Part shown: positions 1 through 5,093 of the stretch, in pieces
How the letters are laid out: every line of letters begins with the position of its first letter
Numbering within the stretch: the stretch's first letter is position 1
NCBI GenBank assembly: GCA_024709185.1
Contig: JANJXE010000217.1
Location: forward strand, 1 to 5,093
Source of the DNA: Paludibacter sp.
GTDB taxonomy: Bacteria; Bacteroidota; Bacteroidia; Bacteroidales; Paludibacteraceae
DNA: 5,093 nt
Reading direction: 5' to 3'
Program-made: the position numbers and the translations under genes
Notes under the pieces: generated by a model
The model's input: the letters and a program-made list of their open reading frames with translations, nothing else
Databases searched by the model: none
Told to the model about the DNA's origin: nothing

Positions 1-1036
1 CTTCAATTTTTTCGGCAAACAACGCTCTGAATTTTTGATTAGCTGGCATAATTGCTCCAGCCATAAAAGCTCCAAACAAAGCATGAATTCCAATAACTTC
101 AGTCGCCCAGGATGAAAGAATAAGCATTACAATAAAAATTGCAACGTATGTTTTACTTAAGTTAGTATTGGTGGCATTTAAATCGCCAATTCGTTTTAAA
201 AATGGTCGTACAATTTTTATCATCACAAACACATAAACGATTGCTAAAGCTATGGTATATAGAGCACTAACTGATGAACCTGCTTTGGCAATTGCAATTA
301 CTACAGCCAATATACTCCAGCCAGTAATATCATCTGCTGCTGCACATGTAATTACAATAGTTCCTAAGCGAGTTTTGTGTATTCCACGTTCCTGAACAAT
401 TCGTGCCAATACAGGAAAGGCTGTAATACTAAGTGCAATTCCAAGAAACAAACCAAAGGATGTAAATGAAACTTCAACAGGCGCAAATTCTTTATAAATA
501 AAATATGCCAATCCCATACCCAACGAAAAAGGTATGATAATGCTTGCATGGCTGATAACAACTGCATCGTGGGCTTTATTTTTAAGTACATTCACGTCAA
601 TTTCCATTCCTACGATAAACATAAACAGGATTAACCCAATTTGACTCAAAAACTGTAGATTACCCAACGATTGGGCAGGAAACAAAAAAGCTGTGAATTC
701 GGGAAAAAACAACCCCACTAACGAAGGACCTAACACAATACCAGCTACTATTTCTCCTATAACTGAGGGTTGACCTATTTTTCTGAAGATCCACGCAAAT
801 AACCGCGATACAAATACTATTGCTACTATTTGAGCTAATAAAATAGCTAGTGGATGGGTAATATTATGTAACGTAGAATGTAAAAACTCATGCCATGCTG
901 ATTTCTCAGAAGTCGGTTGAATTATTTTTGAAGCAATTTCTTGCTGCGAACCCATAAAGTCAATCCAATAAATCAATGCTGAAAAACTACCGATAATCAC
1001 CACATAAAAAAATACATTTCTAAATTTGTTCAGCAT
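1..1036 (-). CDS. Cation:proton antiporter, CPA2 family (partial, N-terminal 345 residues)
   Basis: An inner-membrane exchanger of monovalent cations (Na+ or K+) for protons. The frame is open from an ATG at 1036 to the window edge, so the C-terminal part is missing. A first hydrophobic helix lies at about residues 8-25, followed by a polar stretch (26-58) and then the antiporter core from about residue 62. Family hallmarks are visible: GQPSVIGEIVAGIVLGPS (88-105), a GLILFMFIVGMEID segment (134-147), ITAFPVLARI (204-213, the unwound-helix region) and the paired acidic residues of AADDITGW (233-240), the expected ion-binding site (Asp235/Asp236). GIHALFGAFMAGAIMP (316-331) is another conserved helix. 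The DD pair is typical of electrogenic CPA2 members, but ion specificity cannot be read from sequence. Related Bacteroidota proteins are often over 700 residues with a cytoplasmic C-terminal domain; whether one is present here is unseen. An ATG at 1040 is in another frame. It has its own promoter at 1111-1140. Confidence 0.93.
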   Translation of the reverse strand, partial: MLNKFRNVFFYVVIIGSFSALIYWIDFMGSQQEIASKIIQPTSEKSAWHEFLHSTLHNITHPLAILLAQIVAIVFVSRLFAWIFRKIGQPSVIGEIVAGIVLGPSLVGLFFPEFTAFLFPAQSLGNLQFLSQIGLILFMFIVGMEIDVNVLKNKAHDAVVISHASIIIPFSLGMGLAYFIYKEFAPVEVSFTSFGLFLGIALSITAFPVLARIVQERGIHKTRLGTIVITCAAADDITGWSILAVVIAIAKAGSSVSALYTIALAIVYVFVMIKIVRPFLKRIGDLNATNTNLSKTYVAIFIVMLILSSWATEVIGIHALFGAFMAGAIMPANQKFRALFAEKIE

Positions 1037-1110
1037 ACATTTCAGTTTTAAATTGTGATTTAAAAATACATTTTGCTTCGGTTATTCTAGTAATAAACAA
1101 CTTATAAATG

Positions 1111-1140
1111 CAAAATTAGCAATTAATTCACTCTAACAAA
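1111..1140 (-). promoter_or_regulatory. Bacteroidota-type promoter for the antiporter gene
   Basis: On the minus strand TTTG (1140-1137) is followed after 18 bases by TAATTTTG (1118-1111). This matches the TTTG / TAnnTTTG pattern used by the primary sigma factor of Bacteroidota. Transcription would start around 1104-1106, leaving a leader of about 70 bases before the ATG at 1036. The site lies in the gap after the response regulator gene, so the antiporter can be transcribed independently of it. No classic Shine-Dalgarno sequence is seen before the ATG. Confidence 0.6.
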
Positions 1141-1198
1141 CAAGGATGCATGGCGTATTCAGTGATTTTGTAATAAGGCTGAAAAAAAATGTAATGAA

Positions 1199-1918
1199 TT
1201 ATATTCTGACTTTCTCCAAGAAGTTTTTCCGATACACTTCGGTCAGATAAAGTATGAGCATTTGATTATTTTCATCCTTCAGGGTAGTGGTAATTTGGTC
1301 GAAGTAAAAATAATTCACAATGTCAACTGCAATTACTTCACGCTTATTAATCTGACAAAAATCAAAAGGAGGAAGTAAGGAAATTAATTTTTCAAAAGAG
1401 ATATTTTTTAGTTGAATTTTTGTTCCGTCACGTAAAAGTGCTTCTTTATCGCGACTATCAATATTAGAAGTTTTAATGATGCAAATCTGATCGAAATAGA
1501 GTATAGATTTGCCTTTGTCGGTATTGAGATGAGTGAATTTTCTTTTATGTTTTACAGTTGAATGATGTTTTAGAGCCTTGCTAATCGCCTTCTGTAGTCG
1601 TTCTAATTGAATGGGTTTTCGGATATAATCAATAGCATCCAAATCAAATGCCTCCGCTGCGTATTCTTTGTGGGCTGTGGTGAAAATTATTAGTTTATCT
1701 TTTAGCAAACGGGCAATTTCAACCCCATTCATTCGGGTCATTTCAATATCAAGGATACACAAATCAAAGTCTATTTTGTCTATTTCAGACAAAAATAAAT
1801 CTGTTCGGTTAAAAGCTTTTACAACTTCCAACTCGGGAATATGCTCGCAGAGCATTTTCAAATAGGTTAGTCCGGGTAGCTCGTCATCTAACAGCAAGCA
1901 TTTTAGCTTTGTATTCAA
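1199..1918 (-). CDS. LytTR-family DNA-binding response regulator
   Basis: A cytoplasmic transcription regulator of 239 residues. The receiver domain covers about residues 5-118, with the acidic pair Asp11/Asp12 in LLLDDE, the phosphorylation site Asp57 in CILDIEM, the switch threonine in FTTA (79-82) and the conserved Lys101-Pro102 in DYIRKP. A basic linker (about 118-128) leads to a LytTR DNA-binding domain at about 130-236, recognisable from the LYFDQICIIKTSN segment and the later FCQINKREVIAV segment. LytTR domains bind short direct repeats in promoters; the targets here are unknown. The start is TTG at 1918: the upstream frame closes with a TAA five codons before it, no in-frame ATG exists, and the receiver begins only a few residues later. 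The first 35 bases lie inside the end of the kinase gene, so translation is probably coupled. No terminator is evident after the TAA at 1201-1199. Confidence 0.93.
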   Translation of the reverse strand: MNTKLKCLLLDDELPGLTYLKMLCEHIPELEVVKAFNRTDLFLSEIDKIDFDLCILDIEMTRMNGVEIARLLKDKLIIFTTAHKEYAAEAFDLDAIDYIRKPIQLERLQKAISKALKHHSTVKHKRKFTHLNTDKGKSILYFDQICIIKTSNIDSRDKEALLRDGTKIQLKNISFEKLISLLPPFDFCQINKREVIAVDIVNYFYFDQITTTLKDENNQMLILYLTEVYRKNFLEKVRI

Positions 1919-2642
1919 AAAGATTAATTTTTAGTTGTGCAAAATAAACATCATTTTCACTATAATTTATCAACTCAAAGTTCTCTCCATAAATTATTTT
2001 AAGCCGCTGTTCCAGTGTTTTAAGTCCTAAGCCGCCTTTCTCCTTCTGGATAGTAGGTTCAGGCGAAATAGTGTTGGACACCGTAAGTATAAAGTGACTG
2101 TTTTTAAACTCTAGTGTTATTGAAATAAAGGCATCAGGGTTTTGAATATCTGCATGTTTGAATGCGTTTTCAATTAAATCAATAGATACTAATGGAGCCA
2201 TCAATCTTTGGTCGTAAAGCGGTTCTGATTTTTCTTTAATCTTAGTTTTGACTTTTAAATCAAACAAAGGACTAACTTTAATTTTGTTTATTTCTACCAG
2301 ATTTAATGCAAATTCAATTTCCTCTTTTGCGCTTACAAGTTCCTTTCTACTTTCATACAAAATATAATCGAGCACATTGGATAATCTGTCGATGGCAAAA
2401 TAGGTTTTATAGGCGTGGGATTGTATTGAATTAAGGATGTTTTTGAAAAGGTGTGGATTCAATTTAGCCTCCAACACTTCTAATTGCAAAGGATTTATTC
2501 GGCTGTTAAAATCTTTGAGTTGAGAATGCAAAACATTGTTCTGGTTTTTTATCTTCTTATTTTTCAGAAATAAATAGACACTAATCCCAGAAGTTAAAGT
2601 AACAATGCAACCACAAATAAGTAGAATTACAGTATTATTCAT
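1884..2642 (-). CDS. LytS/YehU-type sensor histidine kinase
   Basis: A small membrane-anchored histidine kinase (252 residues) that should autophosphorylate and pass phosphate to Asp57 of the overlapping LytTR regulator. One N-terminal transmembrane helix (about residues 4-27) is followed by a charged, probably coiled-coil linker (28-60), then a His_kinase-type dimerisation region with the acceptor His64 in LNPHLFKNILNSIQS (61-75). The ATPase part shows an N box SIDLIENAFKHA (153-164, Asn159), a short G1-like VSN (188-190) and a glycine box GGLGLKTLEQRL (203-214). There is no extracellular or PAS sensor domain, so the signal is probably sensed in the membrane or through a partner. The usual NPHFLFN motif is altered to NPHLFKN. 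The catalytic fold seems to end near residue 241, so the last residues, which overlap the regulator gene, are a dispensable-looking tail. The ATG at 2642 is the only Met before residue 148. Confidence 0.92.
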   Translation of the reverse strand: MNNTVILLICGCIVTLTSGISVYLFLKNKKIKNQNNVLHSQLKDFNSRINPLQLEVLEAKLNPHLFKNILNSIQSHAYKTYFAIDRLSNVLDYILYESRKELVSAKEEIEFALNLVEINKIKVSPLFDLKVKTKIKEKSEPLYDQRLMAPLVSIDLIENAFKHADIQNPDAFISITLEFKNSHFILTVSNTISPEPTIQKEKGGLGLKTLEQRLKIIYGENFELINYSENDVYFAQLKINLFEYKAKMLAVR

Positions 2643-2646
2643 TTCG

Positions 2647-2677
2647 CAAATATACGTTTTTTATTATTACAGATAAA
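2647..2677 (-). promoter_or_regulatory. Probable Bacteroidota promoter very close to the kinase start
   Basis: TATATTTG (2654-2647 on the minus strand) is a perfect TAnnTTTG -7 element. A weaker -33 element, TTTA (2677-2674), lies 19 bases upstream. Only four bases separate the -7 element from the ATG at 2642, so transcription would begin at or next to the start codon and the mRNA would be leaderless or nearly so. The 41-base gap after the lipoprotein gene leaves little other room for a promoter, though readthrough from the lipoprotein genes is possible. Confidence 0.45.
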
Positions 2678-2683
2678 TGATTT

Positions 2684-3493
2684 TTATTCAATTTCTTTGT
2701 ATTCTATTCTTAATAACATAGGCAAAGATGTTTCAATATCTTTCCATTTAACCTCTATTGAAGAAGGTATTCCGTGTTCATTATATGTATATATCCATTT
2801 TGTTCCACCAATAAACTCGGTCATATTATTTGTAGATAATTGCCTTTGTATGTTTGCTTCTTCCAAAAATGGCAGAGGTTCATAAATGAAAAGATAGTCA
2901 AGGTTAAAGTTAGGTCTCGAATGAGTATCGTAATTAAATTCTTGAATGGTCGTTTTTTTAGTTCCTGGTATTGGCTCTCCAAATAAATTCATTTCCGGAT
3001 TCTCGTATATATATTTACTTACATTTCCTGTATTATTATAAACTATTGAATCTCTATAAACCATAGTTCCATAGTTGTACTTTACAGTTCCCGTTAGATA
3101 ATTATCTTTGTATCTGTAATTTGACTTGGACGAAATTTGCAAACCATCTTTGTATACTTCAGTTTTTATTATTTTTCCGTTCGAATTGTAGAAGATATGG
3201 GTTACATAATTAAACATATTGTGCGATATGTCTTTATGAATTATTTTTGAAACACGACCATCATGATATTCAAATTCATCTGAGTAAGAAGCCCAACCCT
3301 GCTGATAGTTATTGCCCAAATGTTCAGTTACATGCTTTTTTATAAGTTGGTTTTTGTTGTTATAAAAATATTCTGCCACCAGGTCGTTGTCGTAATTGTA
3401 TATCTTGTCTACTACGAATGCTTTTTTATTCACAGCTGGTATCTCATCATCTTTTTGACAACTATAAAGCATTAAAAAAGCTGTCAAAAACAA
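2684..3493 (-). CDS. Putative surface lipoprotein with YD-like repeats; 5' end frameshifted
   Basis: I do not recognise a named family. The open frame gives 269 residues from a TTG at 3493. It starts inside a signal peptide: residues 1-11 are hydrophobic and end in a lipobox LYSC with Cys12 as the lipid-modified residue, but there is no basic n-region. The true start is probably the ATG at 3527, one frame away (see the separate entry). Cys12 is followed by QKDDE, which matches the lipoprotein surface-export signal described in Capnocytophaga. The mature part is built from recurring aromatic beta-hairpin units of about 20-25 residues (for example YFYNNKNQLIKK, FEYHDGRVSKI, FYNSNGKIIKTEVY, VYNNTGNVSKYIY, YTYNEHGIPSSIEV), which resemble YD/RHS-like repeats common in Bacteroidota lipoproteins. 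It would sit on the outer membrane. It follows the 129-residue lipoprotein gene by 13 bases, measured from the ATG at 3527, and is probably co-transcribed with it. Function is unknown. Confidence 0.75.
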   Translation of the reverse strand: MFLTAFLMLYSCQKDDEIPAVNKKAFVVDKIYNYDNDLVAEYFYNNKNQLIKKHVTEHLGNNYQQGWASYSDEFEYHDGRVSKIIHKDISHNMFNYVTHIFYNSNGKIIKTEVYKDGLQISSKSNYRYKDNYLTGTVKYNYGTMVYRDSIVYNNTGNVSKYIYENPEMNLFGEPIPGTKKTTIQEFNYDTHSRPNFNLDYLFIYEPLPFLEEANIQRQLSTNNMTEFIGGTKWIYTYNEHGIPSSIEVKWKDIETSLPMLLRIEYKEIE

Positions 3494-3527
3494 CTAGTAG
3501 GTTTAAAAATTTTACTTGATAGTTCAT
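3486..3527 (-). other. Displaced start of the 2684-3493 lipoprotein: single-base frameshift in the signal peptide
   Basis: An ATG at 3527-3525 opens MNYQVKFLNLLVV, a good basic-then-hydrophobic signal peptide start, but this frame then reads FDSFFNAL and stops at TAG (3464-3462). The lipoprotein frame picks up one base over and is closed by a TAG at 3496-3494 just before its TTG. Dropping one T from the T5 run (A5 at 3486-3490 on the plus strand) would join the two into a 23-residue signal peptide ending in LTAFLMLYSC. It may be a sequencing or assembly error, a real inactivating mutation, or a phase-variable tract. Confidence 0.65.
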
Positions 3528-3540
3528 GTTGTCGGGTTGC

Positions 3541-3930
3541 TTAATTATTCTTTTTAAAAGTCAATATTTCGCCGGTGTTCATACTGTCTACATAAAAATT
3601 CCCAATCTTAATTTGTTCATTCTGCAAGTCCAATTCAAAATAATATTTAGTTGCCTTAAAAGAGCCTGAAGCTGACCAACGTAATGAAATACTATCATTT
3701 TCAATTTCATACATATAAGGACCTGAAAGGTATTTCGGCAACAAATAACCATCTCTTATTTCAGTCCCCCTATTTAAACTAAAACCTGTAAACTGATTGT
3801 CAAAGACTAATGTGTCGGTCTTGTGAATTGTTTCTATCCAAACTCCATTTAATGATGAGTTTTCAATGTCATTCTTGTCACAACTTGTTAATGTAACTAA
3901 GATAAAAGCAATAAAAATTAGATTCTTCAT
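3541..3930 (-). CDS. Small putative lipoprotein, possibly lipocalin-like
   Basis: A 129-residue protein of unknown function. It has a clean lipoprotein signal: Lys2 and Asn3, a hydrophobic stretch (4-14) and a lipobox LTSC with Cys17 as the modified residue. The following DKND is acidic with a lysine at +2, partly like the surface-export signal of the next protein. The mature domain starts with SLNGVWIETIHKTDTLVF (26-43) and continues as alternating hydrophobic/polar strands to TGEILTFKKN at the end. This pattern, with the G-W motif near the start and short strands, resembles the small lipocalin-like lipoproteins found in Bacteroidota, but the family assignment is a guess. The ATG at 3930 is fixed by the signal peptide; no Shine-Dalgarno sequence is seen. 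It is the first gene of a likely two-gene lipoprotein unit with the frameshifted gene downstream. I could not find a convincing TAnnTTTG promoter in the 260 bases ahead of it. Confidence 0.8.
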   Translation of the reverse strand: MKNLIFIAFILVTLTSCDKNDIENSSLNGVWIETIHKTDTLVFDNQFTGFSLNRGTEIRDGYLLPKYLSGPYMYEIENDSISLRWSASGSFKATKYYFELDLQNEQIKIGNFYVDSMNTGEILTFKKNN

Positions 3931-4042
3931 GTTTAATACGATTTGTGTAATGGTTTGTTCTATTATCAGGAAGCTCTTTAAATATGGTTTACTTCCGAAG
4001 AATTATTTTTATAGATTGAAATAGTTGCGGAATATGAATTAA

Positions 4043-4069
4043 ATGTTCAGCAACATACTTTTTCAGCAA
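4043..4069. repeat. 8-base direct repeat with overlapping dyad, operator-like
   Basis: TTCAGCAA occurs at 4046-4053 and again at 4062-4069, a spacing of 16 bases start to start. The first copy is also part of a perfect dyad ATGTT-CAGC-AACAT (4043-4056). The site is about 115-140 bases upstream of the first lipoprotein ATG, where a regulator binding site could lie. Such short matches can occur by chance in AT-rich DNA. Confidence 0.3.
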
Positions 4070-4142
4070 GGTTTTAAAAAATTTCAGGCTAGAGATGCAA
4101 TAAGGTGTAATATCGTTGCTTTTAATTTTTTAACATGCCGCC

Positions 4143-4168
4143 AAACGACCAAAGGCTATGGTCGGTTT
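4143..4168 (-). terminator. Candidate terminator hairpin after the T9SS cargo gene
   Basis: The arms CGACCA (4164-4159) and TGGTCG (4151-4146) pair perfectly around a 7-base loop, and AAA/TTT extends the stem by three pairs past a one-base bulge at 4165. The hairpin begins 22 bases after the TGA of the cargo gene. The sequence after it on the minus strand is TTTGG and then GC-rich, so the U tract is poor and termination may be weak. Confidence 0.45.
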
Positions 4169-4190
4169 TAGTGAGCAAACGAAATTAGTA

Positions 4191-5093
4191 TCATATCTTT
4201 ATTAACTTTTGTGTAACGAAACCCCGCTTTGAATAAAAATACAAAACATAAATACCTGCTTTTAGGTCGGTTGTATTTAGGTTTGTTTTAGTAGTATTTA
4301 CTGTATTTTCTCGAATTTTCCGACCATCGATATCTTTAATAATCAATTTCAAAGGAACTATTGAATTGTCATCCGTTTCAAGCTGAAAGCTGTCTGACAC
4401 AGGGTTTGGATAAATACGAATGAAATTCTCAAGCTTGTTAACGTGTGGAACGGCGGCAATAGTTGCATTAATTCTTTCTCCGTTAAACAATACAATGGCA
4501 GAATCTTTCGTGTAATGAGGAATATTAATTTCGAAATAATATTCACAACCACAAGTGGTTAATGGTCCAACTTCCCATGATTTAATCATGATTGTATCTC
4601 CTTTATACCGAATCGTTGCAGTTTTTGTAGTTCCGCAATTTCCGGAATATATTCCACGTATTTTAAGCGTATCATTTACGATCTCGTATTTTTTTCCAAA
4701 GTCATATGGAACGGGAAAGACACTAATATTCTGATAACATCCTGATTTAATGAACGGGAACTCATCCCGTTGAGCAGTGTCTTTAACGATAACCGTTGCC
4801 GAAGCCCCAATTTCACAATTGGTTGATTTACCTGTTAGGCGAATAATATACGTTCCGGCAGTTGTAAATTCATGAACAGGATTTTTTTCGTGCGAGTCAA
4901 CTCCATACCCAAAAGTCCAACTATAGGCCAATGAATCTGCGTTTGGTTGTTGATACGACTCGTTGAAAAATTGGATCGTTGCTGGTGCAAAATATACGGA
5001 GTCTGGTTTGTTGTACCTGATAATGGCTTTAGAAAGCTTGTCAATAACAATATTCTTTGTAATCGTGTCTCTAAGTCCATCATTGGATACAGC
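4191..5093 (-). CDS. Secreted PKD-domain protein with T9SS type A sorting domain (partial, C-terminal 300 residues)
   Basis: A secreted or cell-surface protein whose N-terminus lies beyond the window. The frame is open to the edge, so a TTG at 4931 is internal, not a start. Numbering from the edge: residues 1-19 (SNDGLRDTITKNIVIDK) look like the end of one PKD-like repeat. Residues about 24-104 form a full PKD domain, with SLAYSWTFGYGVDSHEKNPVHEFTTAGTY-type core residues, including the W-x-F-G strand and the N-P-x-H-x-F/G-x-Y pattern. Residues about 115-217 form a beta-rich module with four cysteines (SGNCG and TTCGCEYYFEINI stretches) that I do not recognise. Residues about 226-300 are a Por secretion tail: IYPNPVSDSF, the IKDIDGRKI strand, and LKAGIYVLYF ending in GFVTQKLIKI. 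That tail directs export through the type IX machinery and cleavage or anchoring at the surface. PKD repeats commonly serve as spacer or adhesion modules; any catalytic domain would be upstream and unseen. Confidence 0.9.
   Translation of the reverse strand, partial: AVSNDGLRDTITKNIVIDKLSKAIIRYNKPDSVYFAPATIQFFNESYQQPNADSLAYSWTFGYGVDSHEKNPVHEFTTAGTYIIRLTGKSTNCEIGASATVIVKDTAQRDEFPFIKSGCYQNISVFPVPYDFGKKYEIVNDTLKIRGIYSGNCGTTKTATIRYKGDTIMIKSWEVGPLTTCGCEYYFEINIPHYTKDSAIVLFNGERINATIAAVPHVNKLENFIRIYPNPVSDSFQLETDDNSIVPLKLIIKDIDGRKIRENTVNTTKTNLNTTDLKAGIYVLYFYSKRGFVTQKLIKI

Larger units (their letters stand above)
3931..4190. other. Non-coding gap between the T9SS cargo gene and the lipoprotein pair
   Basis: No open frame of note on either strand. 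The end next to the cargo gene holds a hairpin (4143-4168). The middle holds an 8-base direct repeat and an overlapping dyad (4043-4069). It must contain the promoter of the lipoprotein pair if these are not read from upstream, but no good -33/-7 pair stands out by eye. An imperfect dyad GGAAG...CTTCC (3969-3996) is also present, without a T tract on the coding strand. Confidence 0.6.

Noticed and set aside
364..591. Minus-strand open frame of 75 codons.
   Set aside because: It lies in another frame of the antiporter gene, whose frame gives a continuous, motif-rich protein.
1158..1190. TTCAG...CTGAA hairpin next to an A/T tract after the response regulator, considered as a terminator.
   Set aside because: On the minus strand the T tract comes before the hairpin, not after it, and on the plus strand it is an A tract. 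The stem is also only five pairs.
1668..1865. Plus-strand open frame opposite the response regulator.
   Set aside because: It is the antisense shadow of a well-supported receiver domain, with no recognisable features.
2697..2885. Plus-strand open frame opposite the lipoprotein gene.
   Set aside because: Antisense shadow; no promoter or family resemblance seen.
3501..3507. Slippery heptamer T_TTA_AAC in frame with the lipoprotein ATG, suggesting programmed -1 frameshifting.
   Set aside because: A -1 slip here leads to a TGA within six codons. The downstream lipoprotein lies in the +1 frame, so this heptamer cannot explain it.
4835..5083. Alternative minus-strand frame of 82 codons over the PKD region.
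   Set aside because: The other frame encodes the PKD domain and runs on to the sorting tail, so this one is spurious. The 4358-4552 frame is rejected for the same reason.
1..5093. CRISPR arrays, tRNA/rRNA genes, insertion sequences, attachment sites or a defence system.
   Set aside because: No spaced repeat array, RNA-gene-like structure, transposase or terminal inverted repeats were seen. All identified genes are ordinary envelope, transport or signalling types.

Overview
The window looks like a chromosomal segment from a member of the Bacteroidota, probably a flavobacterium-like or related environmental lineage. Four things point there: AT-rich DNA, promoter motifs of the Bacteroidota type (TTTG near -33, TAnnTTTG near -7), a protein ending in a type IX secretion (T9SS) sorting domain, and a two-component pair made of a LytS-like histidine kinase and a LytTR regulator. 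Upstream Shine-Dalgarno sequences are absent or weak, which also fits this phylum. Every gene I can support lies on the minus strand, so in gene order the window reads from high to low coordinates.

Layout in the direction of transcription. (1) 5093-4191: C-terminal 300 residues of a secreted protein, with the end of one PKD-like repeat, a complete PKD domain, an unrecognised beta-rich cysteine-containing module, and a T9SS type A sorting domain. A hairpin just after its stop may terminate it. (2) 4190-3931: a 260-base gap with no gene, holding that hairpin and a small repeat/dyad cluster. (3) 3930-3541 and 3527-2684: two putative lipoproteins in tandem, 13 bases apart, probably one transcript. 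The second carries an apparent single-base frameshift inside its signal peptide, and after repair shows a QKDDE surface-export signal behind the lipid-modified cysteine. (4) 2642-1884 and 1918-1199: a small one-helix LytS/YehU-type histidine kinase and its LytTR response regulator, overlapping by 35 bases. (5) 1198-1037: a gap with a strong Bacteroidota promoter. (6) 1036-1: the N-terminal 345 residues of a CPA2-type cation:proton antiporter that runs off the window.

The genes do not form one obvious pathway. The surface or secreted proteins (T9SS cargo and lipoproteins) and the signalling pair may simply be neighbours. The antiporter has its own promoter and is probably independent. The kinase and regulator almost certainly work together, with the kinase phosphorylating Asp57 of the regulator. 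No mobile element, CRISPR array, RNA gene or clearly new multi-gene system is visible. The most unusual points are the broken lipoprotein signal peptide, the TTG-started overlapping regulator, and a promoter that nearly touches the kinase start codon.
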